Shown one piece after another: positions 1 to 8,811 of a stretch of 18,030 nucleotides of DNA. This DNA is from Burkholderiales bacterium UBA954 (GTDB lineage: Bacteria > Pseudomonadota > Gammaproteobacteria > Burkholderiales > Burkholderiaceae_A), in assembly GCA_002293155.1 (NCBI GenBank), contig DBCQ01000025.1, forward strand, positions 6,334 through 24,363, given 5' to 3'. Each line of letters starts with the position of its first letter. Positions within the stretch are counted from its first letter, which is position 1. A program made the position numbers and the translations under genes. Under the pieces are notes generated by a model that was given only the letters and a program-made list of their open reading frames with translations, was not told the DNA's origin and searched no databases.

Positions 1-113
1 ACGTTCACCAAGACAAAGGTAGACGACTCTTTCATCTTGTCAGCAAATGCCAACGCCTGCTTTAGGGCACGATGGCAGTGATCAGAACCGTCGATGGCGA
101 TTGCAATTCGCAT
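1..113 (-). CDS. Universal stress protein (UspA family), N-terminal fragment cut by window edge
   Basis: Reading leftward from an ATG at 113, the 37 visible codons begin MRIAIAIDGSDHCHRALKQA and continue to FVLVN at the edge. A short hydrophobic first strand, then DGS and a helix with the pattern SxxCxxAL, then a second hydrophobic strand, is the usual start of a UspA-type alpha/beta domain. These cytoplasmic proteins often bind ATP and support stress survival, but the precise role varies and cannot be told from this fragment. The start is supported by an AAGGAG Shine-Dalgarno just upstream. It lies 39 bases downstream of the glmS stop on the same strand, so it may be read through from the glmU-glmS transcript or have its own promoter in that short gap, where I see no clear one. 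Family call fairly sure; function unknown. Confidence 0.8.
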   Translation of the reverse strand, partial: MRIAIAIDGSDHCHRALKQALAFADKMKESSTFVLVN

Positions 114-152
114 ATAGCTAACTCCTTTGAGAGGTGAAGCGAGAAAGTAAAC

Positions 153-2042
153 CTATTCTACCGTAACGCTTTTGGCGAGATTTCGGGGCTTATCCACGTC
201 ATTGTTGCGCGCAAGTGCTACATGATAGGCTAATAATTGAAGCGGAATAACGTGGAGTATGGGCGAAAGGAGCCCCGCATGATCACCAAGCGAGATCAGG
301 TTTACGCCTTCAGACGCAGTGATTGCAGAACCTTTATCAGCAATGATGTAGAGCTCGCCCCCGCGTGCACGAACCTCCTGTAGGTTACTCTTAAGCTTCT
401 CAACAAGCTGGTCGTTTGGTGCAACCGCAATCACTGGCATATCGGAATCCACCAAGGCGAGAGGGCCGTGCTTGAGTTCGCCTGCCGCATAGGCCTCGGC
501 GTGGATGTAACTAATTTCTTTAAGCTTTAAAGCGCCCTCCATAGCGATTGGATAGTGAATACCGCGGCCCAGAAACAGGGCATGCTGCTTGTGTACAAAC
601 CGTGCTGCCCAGCGTTTGAAATCGGCTTCGGCTGCAAGAACCTGCATGATTGCTGCGGGCAGATGGCGTAGCTGCTCTATGGATTGCTTCTCGTTGGTTG
701 CAGAAAGACGGCCTTGTGTCTTTGCGAGCACCAGAGCGAGAAGAAACAATGCTGCTAGCTGTGTGGTGAATGCTTTTGTTGAGGCTACTCCAATTTCAGG
801 CCCCGCGCGGGTTAGAAACCTCAGGGCCGATGCTCGAATCAAAGCAGACTCAGGCACATTACAGATGGATAGCGTGCTGGTCATTCCCTTCGCAATCGCA
901 TGTTGCAGCGCTGCTAGCGTGTCGGCTGTCTCGCCTGACTGAGAGATGGTGATCACGAGTGTGCCGGGGAGTGCCACACTATCGCGATAGCGATACTCGC
1001 TCGCAATCTCGACTGAGACCGGGATCTTTGCAATGGATTCCAGCCAGTATTTAGCGACAAGCCCCGCATGGAAGCTTGTACCACAGGCAAGAATCAGGAT
1101 CTGCTGGGTAGCCGCAAAGTGCGGTTGGGCGTCTGCACCGAAGAGCTGGGCGCTTAGGGTCTTAGCGCCAATCACCTCTTGAAGTGTTGCGGCAATCGCG
1201 CCAGGCTGCTCAAATATCTCTTTTTGCATGTAATGGGCGTAGGGCCCAAGCTCGATTGCATCGAGGGACAATGCACTCACGGTTACGGGACGAGAAACCA
1301 GCAGGTTATCCTGATTAAAGATCTGAATCTGGTCTGCAGCAAGGCAGACGAGGTCACCATCTTCAAGATAAATAATTCGACGGGTTACCTGAAGCAGCGC
1401 CGAGGTATCTGAGGCAAGGAAATTCTCACTGTCGCCTGATGGAGCTCCTTGATTTTCTGATGTACCTAACCCAACGAGAAGCGGCGCTCCATGACGGGCG
1501 CCGACCAACACATCTGGGTCTCGATTAGAGAGCACTGCGATTGCATATGCGCCTTCTAGCTGATGTCGGGCAGACTCCACCGCCTCTTTTAGGCTGGCGG
1601 TTCTTCCACGGACATCGTGGATTAAGTGCGCAATAACCTCAGTGTCAGTCTCTGAGATAAAGACATAGCCCTTTGCCTGAAGGGCGATACGAAGGTCCTC
1701 ATGGTTCTCGATAATACCGTTATGCACCACACAGATGCTTAGGCCATCACGCTCTGAAATATGAGGGTGAGCGTTATCGGTATTAACCGCACCGTGTGTA
1801 GCCCAACGCGTATGGGCAATTCCACTTGTTGCGGTTAGCCCTTCAGACTGCGACTCAAGCGCAGCGACGCGACCCACCGCACGAACCCGTTTTATTGTTC
1901 TGATTAAACCGTTTGTTGATTGAATCGCCAAACCTGCTGAGTCATAACCACGATACTCAAGCTTTTTTAAACCTTCGATCAGGATCGGAACAACATTACG
2001 TTTTAAGCGAACAGCTGAAATTGCACCAACGATTCCACACAT
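153..2042 (-). CDS. glmS: Glutamine--fructose-6-phosphate aminotransferase (isomerizing)
   Basis: This cytoplasmic enzyme converts fructose-6-phosphate and glutamine to glucosamine-6-phosphate, the committed step to UDP-GlcNAc for peptidoglycan and lipopolysaccharide. The protein starts MCGIVGAIS, so Cys2 becomes the N-terminal nucleophile of the class II glutaminase domain. HTRWATHG (about 77-84) and the HNGIIENH segment (about 107-114) line the glutaminase site. Two SIS sugar-isomerase domains follow, with [18 protein letters not shown] and, late in the protein, the [16 protein letters not shown] helix and [10 protein letters not shown] loop. It ends in the typical NLAKSVTVE tail. At 629 residues it is about 20 longer than the E. 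coli enzyme (609). Part of the excess is an apparent insertion near residues 194-206 in the glutaminase domain, before the conserved ENFLASD. It lies 19 bases downstream of glmU, with AAGGA about 12 bases before the ATG. I see no leader ribozyme of the Gram-positive type; the gap is too short. Confidence 0.98.
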   Translation of the reverse strand: MCGIVGAISAVRLKRNVVPILIEGLKKLEYRGYDSAGLAIQSTNGLIRTIKRVRAVGRVAALESQSEGLTATSGIAHTRWATHGAVNTDNAHPHISERDGLSICVVHNGIIENHEDLRIALQAKGYVFISETDTEVIAHLIHDVRGRTASLKEAVESARHQLEGAYAIAVLSNRDPDVLVGARHGAPLLVGLGTSENQGAPSGDSENFLASDTSALLQVTRRIIYLEDGDLVCLAADQIQIFNQDNLLVSRPVTVSALSLDAIELGPYAHYMQKEIFEQPGAIAATLQEVIGAKTLSAQLFGADAQPHFAATQQILILACGTSFHAGLVAKYWLESIAKIPVSVEIASEYRYRDSVALPGTLVITISQSGETADTLAALQHAIAKGMTSTLSICNVPESALIRASALRFLTRAGPEIGVASTKAFTTQLAALFLLALVLAKTQGRLSATNEKQSIEQLRHLPAAIMQVLAAEADFKRWAARFVHKQHALFLGRGIHYPIAMEGALKLKEISYIHAEAYAAGELKHGPLALVDSDMPVIAVAPNDQLVEKLKSNLQEVRARGGELYIIADKGSAITASEGVNLISLGDHAGLLSPILHVIPLQLLAYHVALARNNDVDKPRNLAKSVTVE

Positions 2043-2061
2043 AGCGGTGGGATTTCCTTTT

Positions 2062-3450
2062 CTAGTGAGCCTTCTTGTGGGGGCGCTTATATCCCTTGAT
2101 GGTGACTTGCTGGCTTCGTGAGAGCGTCAGTTCATCTGCGGGGGCATCGTGGGTTAGGGTTGTTCCTGCGCCAAGGGTTGCACCACGCCCCACGGTCACC
2201 GGTGCAACGAGCTGCGTATCGGAGCCAATAAACGCATCGTCTTCAATGACGGTTCGATGTTTTTCGGCGCCATCATAATTACAGGTAATCGTACCGGCTC
2301 CAACATTTACCCGGCTGCCGATTGTTGCATCACCAAGATAGGAGAGATGGTTTGCTTTTGAACGGGCACCAAGTTGAGAGTTCTTAATTTCAACGAAATT
2401 GCCAACATGCGCGCCCTCGCCAAGACTAGTTCCTGGGCGCAGTCGTGCATAAGGCCCAACGGTTGCCTGTTGGCCAATATCGGCGCCATCGATATGCGAG
2501 AACGCCTCGATATGGGCACCTCTGCCAATCCGGCTATTGCGGATCACACAATACGGGCCAATGGTTGCACCGCTCTCGATTGTGACTGCGCCTTCAAAAA
2601 TGCAGTCAATATCGATTGATACATCCTGATCACAGAGTAGACTGCCTCGAATATCAAGGCGTGAGGGGTCGATAATCCGAACCCCGGAATCCATGAGGGT
2701 CTGTCCGAGTCGCAACTGATAGTAGCGCTCTAGCTGTGCCCGCTGTGCCTGGTTATTAATACCGAGAATCTCGTGGAGGTCATCAGGCTGGGCAGAGGCG
2801 ATAGCGAGCCCTTCTTTGTAAGCCATCTCGACGATATCCGTTAAGTAGAACTCGCCTTGTGCGTTGTTATTTTCTAGTGCAGAAAGCCAGCGGACCAGAG
2901 CAGGTGTGGGCGCGAGCAGAATTCCGGTGTTGATCTCGCAGATTAATTGAATCTCTGGAGAGGCATCCTTATCCTCGACAATTGCTTGAATCGCCCCATT
3001 GGCCTGCTTCGGCTCACGCACAATTCGACCGTAGCCCTTGGGATCCGGGAGCTGGGCGGTGAGTAGTGCCATCCCATGGCCGGCCTGCCCAGCACGGATG
3101 AGCCGTGAAAGTGTGGTTGGAGTGATCAGCGGTACGTCACCGTATAAGACCAAGGTGGTCTGCGCTTTTAAAAAATCGATCGTCTGGGCTACGGCGTGGC
3201 CAGTGCCCAGCTGGCGATCCTGGTTCACCCAGTTAATCGGAATCCTGGAGGTACTGACCGCTGGTGCGAAAGAGGCTTTTACCTCGTCTGCGCCGTGGCC
3301 CACGACGATTACGATAGATTCTGGCGCGAGCGCAAGCGCAGTGTTGAGCACATGACCCAGCATGGGCGCACCGCCAATCGGGTGCAACACCTTTGGAAGC
3401 TCGGAGTGCATCCGGGTGCCCTTTCCTGCAGCCAGGATCACGATATTCAT
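2062..3450 (-). CDS. glmU: Bifunctional UDP-GlcNAc pyrophosphorylase / glucosamine-1-phosphate N-acetyltransferase
   Basis: This bifunctional cytoplasmic enzyme acetylates glucosamine-1-phosphate with acetyl-CoA and then couples it to UTP, giving UDP-GlcNAc. The N-terminal uridylyltransferase domain shows LAAGKGTRM at 6-14, Lys20 in the LPKVLH segment, the QLGTGHA loop at 80-86, and Asp105 in LYGDVPL, the equivalent of the metal-binding Asp of E. coli GlmU. The C-terminal half (from about 255) is a left-handed beta helix of hexapeptide repeats. It carries the acetyltransferase His368 in NHLSYLGDA and Asn391-Tyr392 in CNYDG. Length 462 against 456 in E. coli. The start ATG overlaps the symporter stop as ATGA, so translation is probably coupled. 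glmS follows after 19 bases, the common bacterial glmU-glmS pairing, while the step between them (GlmM) is not encoded here. Confidence 0.98.
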   Translation of the reverse strand: MNIVILAAGKGTRMHSELPKVLHPIGGAPMLGHVLNTALALAPESIVIVVGHGADEVKASFAPAVSTSRIPINWVNQDRQLGTGHAVAQTIDFLKAQTTLVLYGDVPLITPTTLSRLIRAGQAGHGMALLTAQLPDPKGYGRIVREPKQANGAIQAIVEDKDASPEIQLICEINTGILLAPTPALVRWLSALENNNAQGEFYLTDIVEMAYKEGLAIASAQPDDLHEILGINNQAQRAQLERYYQLRLGQTLMDSGVRIIDPSRLDIRGSLLCDQDVSIDIDCIFEGAVTIESGATIGPYCVIRNSRIGRGAHIEAFSHIDGADIGQQATVGPYARLRPGTSLGEGAHVGNFVEIKNSQLGARSKANHLSYLGDATIGSRVNVGAGTITCNYDGAEKHRTVIEDDAFIGSDTQLVAPVTVGRGATLGAGTTLTHDAPADELTLSRSQQVTIKGYKRPHKKAH

Positions 3451-4880
3451 ACGTGTTTTGCATCTCCGCCATGACCATGGCCTTGATTTGGAGAAACCCA
3501 GGAACCCAGCAGCATTCCAAATAGGCTCGCAAGCAGACCAAGTAGCTGAGGCTCTACGGGCTCCTCGACGCCGGTCATTTCAAGAACGATCCAGGTCGTA
3601 AGACCGAGGGCGATGGCGAGCCCAGCCCCAAGATTACTGGCTTTTTTCCAGAATAACCCGGCCGCGAGCGGAACGAAGGCTCCTGCAAGAGTAATGCGAT
3701 AGGCGTTCTCGACCATGGTGTGAATGTTGGAGTCGGTTGCAATGGCATAGTAGGTCACGACAATCGTGAACACTAAAACCGTCATTCGGGTTGCCCATAA
3801 GAACTGATGATCGGTCATTCGAGGCGCAAAGCCTTTCAATACGTTTTCTGTGAATGTCACCGAAGGCGCAAGTAAGGTACCTGAGGCAGTGCTCATGATT
3901 ACAGAAATTAACGCACCAAAGAAAACGACCTGCATGACAAACGGCATGTGATTCAGAATGAGTGTGGGCAGAATCATCTGTGAGTCATCAGCTAGAAATT
4001 TCTTCACCATTGCCGGGTCAATAATGTTGGCGGTGTAAGCAAGAAACAGCGGTACGGCCGCGAAAAAGAAATAGGCGACTCCTCCGAGGGTGGTACCCCA
4101 GACCGCCACAGTCTCATTTTTTGATGCATTAACCCGTTGAAATACATCCTGCTGCGGAATTGACCCAAGCGCCATTGTGAGAAGTGCGGCAATCCAGCCC
4201 AGCATATCAATGGGGTCGAAGGTGGGCAGAAAATCAAACTTACCCTCAGCGCTCGCCTTTGCGATGACGCTGGCCACACCACCCGCCTGTTCGGCTGCAT
4301 TATTGGCAACGAGTAGTAGGCCAATAACGATCACAATCATCTGCACGAAGGTCGTGAGCGCGACGGACCACATGCCGCCAAACAGGGTGTAAATCAAGAC
4401 CACACCCGCCCCGATGAGCATGCCCTGATGGGTCGAGATTAGATCGTTGGATAGAACGTTAAAGGTTAGGCCCAAGGCGGTGATCTGAGCCGAGACCCAG
4501 CCAAGATAGGACACGATAATGCAGATCGATAGGAGCAGTTCCGTCTGTCGGTTATACCGAATCCGGAAGTAGTCACCCAGAGTCATGAGGTTCATCCGAT
4601 AAAGCGGCCGTGCAAAAACGAGCCCAAAGACCACGAGGCAGATCGATGCGCCAAGTGGATCTGAAATTAGCCCCCGAAAGCCTTCTTCGAGAAAGGTCGC
4701 AGAGATACCCAGTACCGTCTCGGCACCAAACCATGTTGCAAAGACCATTGCCAGAACAAAGGCCATTGGGAGGTTGCGCCCCGCAGTAATGTAATCCTTG
4801 GCGTTATGCACCTTTGTTGCTGCATACAGACCAATACCGACCGAGACGGCGAGATACGCAATTACTAACCAGAGCAGCAT
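3447..4880 (-). CDS. Sodium:solute symporter (SSS family), substrate unknown
   Basis: An integral inner-membrane transporter of 477 residues with about 12-13 hydrophobic segments, starting at residue 2 (LLWLVIAYLAVSVGIGLY). Hallmarks of the SSS/PutP family are the early KDYITAGRNLP segment (about 28-38), the ATWFGAETVLG helix and LEEGFRG loop following it, RPLYRMN, and the ISVIMSTASGTLLAPSV segment that in characterised members contributes Na+ ligands. The substrate cannot be read from sequence; proline, pantothenate, acetate, urea or sugars are all possible in the family. The C terminus is His/Gly-rich ([10 protein letters not shown]). The ATG is chosen because an AAAGGAGC Shine-Dalgarno lies just upstream and the first membrane segment begins at once. 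It lies 84 bases downstream of ubiB and overlaps glmU by four bases, so it probably shares a transcript with glmU and glmS. Confidence 0.88.
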   Translation of the reverse strand: MLLWLVIAYLAVSVGIGLYAATKVHNAKDYITAGRNLPMAFVLAMVFATWFGAETVLGISATFLEEGFRGLISDPLGASICLVVFGLVFARPLYRMNLMTLGDYFRIRYNRQTELLLSICIIVSYLGWVSAQITALGLTFNVLSNDLISTHQGMLIGAGVVLIYTLFGGMWSVALTTFVQMIVIVIGLLLVANNAAEQAGGVASVIAKASAEGKFDFLPTFDPIDMLGWIAALLTMALGSIPQQDVFQRVNASKNETVAVWGTTLGGVAYFFFAAVPLFLAYTANIIDPAMVKKFLADDSQMILPTLILNHMPFVMQVVFFGALISVIMSTASGTLLAPSVTFTENVLKGFAPRMTDHQFLWATRMTVLVFTIVVTYYAIATDSNIHTMVENAYRITLAGAFVPLAAGLFWKKASNLGAGLAIALGLTTWIVLEMTGVEEPVEPQLLGLLASLFGMLLGSWVSPNQGHGHGGDAKHV

Positions 4881-4920
4881 CGGGGGCTCCTTTCGCGATC
4901 CACAATGAATTTAGGTTAAG

Positions 4921-4952
4921 GGGCGGCTCGTTGCCGCCCAGTCGTGGGCGGC
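4921..4952. repeat. Three alternating GGGCGGC/GCCGCCC heptamers in the ubiB-symporter gap
   Basis: GGGCGGC at 4921-4927, GCCGCCC at 4933-4939 and GGGCGGC at 4946-4952 (plus strand) are separated by 5 and 6 bases. The middle copy can pair perfectly over 7 bp with either neighbour, so two mutually exclusive hairpins are possible. No T-run follows on either strand, so this is not a standard intrinsic terminator. On the minus strand a perfect TATAAT (4969 to 4964) precedes the repeats, but I see no good -35 at 16-18 bases. If it is a promoter, the repeats would form the 5' leader of the symporter-glmU-glmS mRNA. The structure is seen directly; any role is inference. Confidence 0.6.
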
Positions 4953-4964
4953 ACTACCTCGCAA

Positions 4965-6533
4965 TTATAGGAGGGGAGCGCCCAAGAAATAGCCCATCAT
5001 GGCCAGCAGTGCCAGCAAAAGACCGATGACAACCCCGAGAACCTGTTTTATGAGTTGCTGGGAGCGTGCGAGGGCCTGGATCTGTTGTTCTAGTATGGGC
5101 TGTTGATCACGGGCTGCGTTGCTGAGGGCTTGATGGATTAGCCTTGGGATCTGTGGCAGGGTCTGAGACCAGCGTTCCGCCTCTTTTTGGAGCGATCCGC
5201 GTAAGGCTTTAAACCCAATCTGCTCTTGCATCCACCGCTCTAAAAACGGCTTTGCTGTCTTCCAGAGATCAAGGTCGGGATCGAGCTGTCTGCCCAGGCC
5301 TTCAATATTGAGCAGGGTCTTTTGCAGTAGGGTGAGTTGCGGCTGAATCACGACATTAAAACGCCGTGATGCCTGAAATAGCCTGACCAGAACCTGGCCT
5401 AATGAAATTTCTTTTAGTGGTCGATCGAAAAATGGTTCACAGACTCCCCGGATGGCTGTCTCTAGCGCATCGACACGGGTATCGGCTGGAACCCAGCCAG
5501 ATTCAACGTGAAGCTCGGCGACCCGTCGGTAGTCACGGCGGAAAAAGGCGAGGAAGTTCTGAGCCAAATAATTCTTGTCAAAATCAGACAGCGTGCCGAC
5601 GATGCCAAAATCAAGCGCGATGTACCGGCCAAAGTGGGGGCCTCGATCTGACACCAGAATATTGCCAGGGTGCATATCCGCATGGAAATAGCCGTCACGA
5701 AATACCTGTGTAAAGAAGATTTCAACGCCATCCCGTGACAGTTGTTTTAGATCAATTCCGGCAGCCTCAAGCCGATCGAACCGATTAATGGGAATCCCAT
5801 AGATGCGCTCCATCACGATTACGTCGGTTCTACAGTAATCCCAGATCATCTCTGGAATCTTGAGTAGGTCTGAGTCCTCGAAATTTCGGCGCAGCTGGCT
5901 TGCATTGGCTGCCTCGCGGACCAGATCGAGTTCGTCATGCAGGTAACCATCAAATTCTTCGACATTCTCGACAGGCTTTAGACGACGGCCATCGGATGAA
6001 AACCTAGCGACAAATCCCGCGATCAGTCGAAGCAGACCAAGGTCTTGTTCAATAACCTTGAGCATTCCTGGGCGCAGAACCTTGATTGCAACCTCTCGGC
6101 CATCGATTAGTCGGCCAAGGTGGACCTGTGCAATCGAGGCACTTGCAACCGGTATTCGGTCAAATTCAGAGAAAATTTCTTCAATACGCTGGCCCAGAGA
6201 ATTCTCAATTGTTGCAACGGCAAGAGCGCTATCAAAGGGTGGAACCTGATCTTGCAGCTTCGCTAATTCATCTGCGATATCTTCAGGGAGCACATCTCGG
6301 CGTGTGGATAAGACCTGGCCAAACTTCACAAAAATCGGACCGAGATGTTCGAGCGCTAGTCGTATGCGGACACCACGTGGGGCCCGCATAGGCCTACCCA
6401 AGCGTGACACCGCGATGATTCCGTTAAGTAGACGCGAATCGAAGGTCTTTGCTGCACCGCCGAGAGCAAGCTGATCAAGACCAAACCGTAGGATTGTCCG
6501 CAGGATGGTGAGAAGACGAAAGAAAGAACGCAT
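4965..6533 (-). CDS. ubiB: UbiB-family atypical kinase/ATPase for ubiquinone biosynthesis
   Basis: UbiB (ABC1/ADCK/COQ8 family) is a membrane-anchored atypical protein-kinase-like ATPase needed for ubiquinone synthesis; it is thought to help extract or present lipid intermediates rather than hydroxylate them. Visible family features are the KxGQ motif KFGQ at 70-73 in the N-terminal extension, the Ala-rich nucleotide loop ASASIAQVH (about 130-138) that replaces the glycine-rich loop of ordinary kinases, Lys151 in VAIK, the ELD (ExD) motif at 201-203, HADMHPGN at 284-291, and the metal-binding LDFG at 307-310. The last about 25 residues ([19 protein letters not shown]) form the expected C-terminal membrane anchor. 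Length 522 against 546 in E. coli. No strong Shine-Dalgarno precedes the ATG. It is not beside ubiE/ubiJ as in E. coli; here it lies between ttcA (61 bases upstream) and the symporter. Confidence 0.96.
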   Translation of the reverse strand: MRSFFRLLTILRTILRFGLDQLALGGAAKTFDSRLLNGIIAVSRLGRPMRAPRGVRIRLALEHLGPIFVKFGQVLSTRRDVLPEDIADELAKLQDQVPPFDSALAVATIENSLGQRIEEIFSEFDRIPVASASIAQVHLGRLIDGREVAIKVLRPGMLKVIEQDLGLLRLIAGFVARFSSDGRRLKPVENVEEFDGYLHDELDLVREAANASQLRRNFEDSDLLKIPEMIWDYCRTDVIVMERIYGIPINRFDRLEAAGIDLKQLSRDGVEIFFTQVFRDGYFHADMHPGNILVSDRGPHFGRYIALDFGIVGTLSDFDKNYLAQNFLAFFRRDYRRVAELHVESGWVPADTRVDALETAIRGVCEPFFDRPLKEISLGQVLVRLFQASRRFNVVIQPQLTLLQKTLLNIEGLGRQLDPDLDLWKTAKPFLERWMQEQIGFKALRGSLQKEAERWSQTLPQIPRLIHQALSNAARDQQPILEQQIQALARSQQLIKQVLGVVIGLLLALLAMMGYFLGAPLL

Positions 6534-6594
6534 AGGAATGACTTGGGTAGGAGGACGCTAGGGCTTCGAGCCGCTTCGGACGAACATCGTCGAC

Positions 6595-7488
6595 TTAAGA
6601 CGCCTTCGGGGCATCTGGCGCAAAGACGAGAGTGTGCTCTGTCTTGCCTGGGAATTCAAAATCAAATCCCTGATCACCGTTTGGGTCTGGCTGCTGGGTT
6701 GGTTGCAGACCCTTGAAGGGATAGAGCTTTGGATCAAGTAGGTGTGAGGGTACGACATTACCTAAGGCCTGAAACATGGATTCAATGCGGCCCGGGAATC
6801 TCCGTTCCCAATCGTTGAGCATCTGCTTGACCTGCTGGCGTTGGAGATTCTCTTGGGACCCGCAGAGATCGCAAGGGATTATTGGAAAGTTCTGAATGTC
6901 TGACCAGCGGGCGAGATCTCTTTCCTCACAGTAGGCCAGCGGACGAATAACGACATGGCGCCCATCGTCCGAGACCAGTTTGGGCGGCATTGATTTGAGC
7001 TTGCCACCAAAAAAAAGATTTAGGAAAAGCGTTTGAAGAATGTCATCTCGGTGATGACCGAGGGCAATTTTTGTCGCCTTCAGTTCAGAGGCGACCCGAT
7101 AGAGCACTCCGCGTCTTAGCCGTGAACAGAGCGAGCACATGGTTTTGCCTTCGGGGATCACCCGCTTGACGATCGAGTAGGTGTCTTGGTTCTCGATGTG
7201 AAACGCAACCCCTCGGGAGCGAAGATAATCTGGCAGGGTCTCTTTCGGGAATCCCGGGTGGCCTTGATCAAGATTGACAGCAATCACCTCAAAATCAATC
7301 GGAGCACGCTCGCGCAGGCTCAATAAAATATCTAACATGGCGTAGCTGTCCTTGCCGCCCGACATACAGACCATTACCCGGTCACCCTCTTCAATCATAT
7401 TGAAATCGATGATGGCCTGACCCGTTAATCGGTGTAATCGCTTGGAAAGCTTATTGACTTCAAAAGCGGATTTGTCGTGAGCTCCCAT
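6595..7488 (-). CDS. ttcA: tRNA 2-thiocytidine(32) synthetase TtcA
   Basis: TtcA activates C32 of certain tRNAs with ATP and thiolates it to 2-thiocytidine, using an oxygen-sensitive [4Fe-4S] cluster. The protein shows the PP-loop SGGKDSY at 43-49, a CSLC pair at Cys118/Cys121 followed by [23 protein letters not shown] at about 144-157 (the second nucleotide and tRNA-handling motif), and the second Cys pair CDLC at 206-209. These are the family signatures that separate it from TilS-like PP-loop enzymes. Length 297, close to the usual 300 or so. The ATG lies seven bases after the folB stop, so the two genes are very probably cotranscribed. The C-terminal about 40 residues are poorly conserved in the family and run to a TAA at 6595. 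Confidence 0.97.
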   Translation of the reverse strand: MGAHDKSAFEVNKLSKRLHRLTGQAIIDFNMIEEGDRVMVCMSGGKDSYAMLDILLSLRERAPIDFEVIAVNLDQGHPGFPKETLPDYLRSRGVAFHIENQDTYSIVKRVIPEGKTMCSLCSRLRRGVLYRVASELKATKIALGHHRDDILQTLFLNLFFGGKLKSMPPKLVSDDGRHVVIRPLAYCEERDLARWSDIQNFPIIPCDLCGSQENLQRQQVKQMLNDWERRFPGRIESMFQALGNVVPSHLLDPKLYPFKGLQPTQQPDPNGDQGFDFEFPGKTEHTLVFAPDAPKAS

Positions 7489-7495
7489 AGAATGG

Positions 7496-7927
7496 TTACG
7501 CTTTCAGGGACTGGGCTGACCGTTGAACCTGGGCGTTCGCCCAGCGAAAAACCTCGATCCCGACAGTCTTGCAATCCGGATAGACATCCGGTTTCTGCGT
7601 TTCGACACGGACAGCCCGAATACCTGGCTGAGAGAGGCAGACGGTGCATATCTCATCAATTAACGTTTCTTGTAAATTAAAGTGGCGTGATTGTGTGAGT
7701 GCTGCGATCGCATTGCGCACAAAGTCATAGTCGACCACATCCTGAACGTCGTCGCGGTCTGACGTGCTCGATAGGATCGGGACAAACAAATCAATACTAA
7801 TCAGAATGCGCTGACGCGTCTTTTTCTCAAAGTCATGAAATCCAATTGAGGCATCAAGCGACAATTCGCGTAAAAAGATCTTCCGACAGTCTGATAAGAG
7901 AGGTGCATTGAGGGTGGGATTTTGCAT
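7496..7927 (-). CDS. folB: Dihydroneopterin aldolase
   Basis: FolB cleaves 7,8-dihydroneopterin to 6-hydroxymethyl-7,8-dihydropterin and glycolaldehyde in folate synthesis; some members also epimerise the substrate. The signature [14 protein letters not shown] at about 28-41 holds Glu34, the pterin-anchoring acidic residue region. DYDFV (66-70) and the C-terminal ETQKP segment with Lys112, the likely catalytic lysine, complete the site. Length 143 against about 120 in E. coli; the excess is mainly a 15-residue N-terminal extension and a short C-terminal tail. No Shine-Dalgarno is visible before the ATG, which lies 16 bases after the upstream SDR stop, so translation may be coupled. The neighbouring pteridine-reductase-like SDR supports a pterin role for both. 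Confidence 0.93.
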   Translation of the reverse strand: MQNPTLNAPLLSDCRKIFLRELSLDASIGFHDFEKKTRQRILISIDLFVPILSSTSDRDDVQDVVDYDFVRNAIAALTQSRHFNLQETLIDEICTVCLSQPGIRAVRVETQKPDVYPDCKTVGIEVFRWANAQVQRSAQSLKA

Positions 7928-7943
7928 AGGGTCTGGTTGGGAT

Positions 7944-8777
7944 CTATCGTTGTCGAATGGCCATCATGACATCACGAGATTGCGCCATCAGGTGCTGGCC
8001 GCCATCGACCAGCACCATCGTACCGGTCACGGCTCTTGCCTGGGCTAGCCAGACCACCGCATTGGCGACTTCTTCGGGCCGGCTTGAGGCACCCAGCGGT
8101 GTCATGGCATGAGTAGCCTTAAATTCATCGCTGGTCTGATCTGCCGAAGGCAGAGTAATACCGGGTGCAACACCCACTACCCGAAGCACCGGGGCGAACG
8201 CCATTGCGGCGAGGGTGGTTGCGCTCTGGAGTGCAGATTTCGATAAGGTGTAGGAGAAGAAATCGGGGTTTTGATTTTCAAGTTTCTGGTCGAGCAGATG
8301 AATGACAACGCCTAATGGATCTTCGCCCTCTTGATACTTCGGAGCGAGAAACTGATGGAGTTTTTGCGTGAGCAGGGTGGGCGCGATGAGGTTGGTATCG
8401 TAATGACGTCGCAGCAGGTCGGCTGTAGAGTTTTCTGGGCGATCAAAAGAGAACATCGAGGCGTTATTAATCACACCACGAAGATGGGGGAAGTGTTGTG
8501 ATGCCGACTCAAACAGCCGGGCAACATCGTCGGGTTCTCCAAGGTCGGCGCGGATCGCGACCGCCTTTTGGCCAAGCGTTTCGATCTCGGCCACCAGCGC
8601 CAAGGCGGGCTCTCGGGATTTCCGATAATGAATCGCAACATCCCAGCCGGCGCGGGCCATTGCTAATCCAAACACCCTACCCAGTCGGGCGGCGCCCCCC
8701 GTAATGAGGCATGCTTTCGAGGCGGACGCGGCAGTGGGCACTTGGGCGGCAGGTGCGGCTGTGAGATTTTCAGACAT
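7944..8777 (-). CDS. Short-chain dehydrogenase, pteridine-reductase-like (FolM/PTR1 type)
   Basis: A 277-residue classical SDR. The nucleotide motif is TGGAARLG at 26-33, matching the TGxxxRxG form typical of pteridine reductases rather than plain TGxxxGxG. NNAS lies at 104-107. The catalytic set appears to be Asp163 (in HLLDQK), Tyr176 and Lys180 (YTLSK). The 13-residue Asp-to-Tyr spacing is the one found in Leishmania PTR1 (Asp181, Tyr194, Lys198). PTR1/FolM enzymes use NADPH to reduce biopterin, dihydromonapterin or dihydrofolate. Direct adjacency to folB (16 bases) favours a pterin or folate substrate here. The first 20 residues are low-complexity Ala/Thr/Ser/Pro and the ATG has no strong Shine-Dalgarno, so the true start could be slightly downstream. 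It diverges from the methyltransferase gene across only about 34 bases. Family sure; substrate inferred, so I withhold a gene symbol. Confidence 0.82.
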   Translation of the reverse strand: MSENLTAAPAAQVPTAASASKACLITGGAARLGRVFGLAMARAGWDVAIHYRKSREPALALVAEIETLGQKAVAIRADLGEPDDVARLFESASQHFPHLRGVINNASMFSFDRPENSTADLLRRHYDTNLIAPTLLTQKLHQFLAPKYQEGEDPLGVVIHLLDQKLENQNPDFFSYTLSKSALQSATTLAAMAFAPVLRVVGVAPGITLPSADQTSDEFKATHAMTPLGASSRPEEVANAVVWLAQARAVTGTMVLVDGGQHLMAQSRDVMMAIRQR

Positions 8778-8811
8778 GGCCCACAGTGTAGCTTTGATAC
8801 CCTGCCAGACT

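Noticed and set aside
589..942. Plus-strand open frame of 117 codons within glmS
   Set aside because: Fully antisense to the second half of glmS; Cys/Arg/Ala-rich with no recognisable motif.
4964..5000. A full promoter around TATAAT at the end of ubiB
   Set aside because: The -10 hexamer is perfect, but no -35 with more than chance similarity occurs at 16-18 bases and there is no extended -10 TG; kept only as a note with the repeat.
8704..8811. Upstream extension of the methyltransferase frame to 8704
   Set aside because: It overlaps the N-terminal coding region and start of the divergent SDR and shows no family conservation; the family motifs begin right after 8812.
8778..8811. Divergent promoters between the SDR and methyltransferase genes
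   Set aside because: The gap is 34 bases; TACACT-like and TTGATA-like hexamers exist, but none pair at acceptable spacing. Promoters may lie inside the coding regions.
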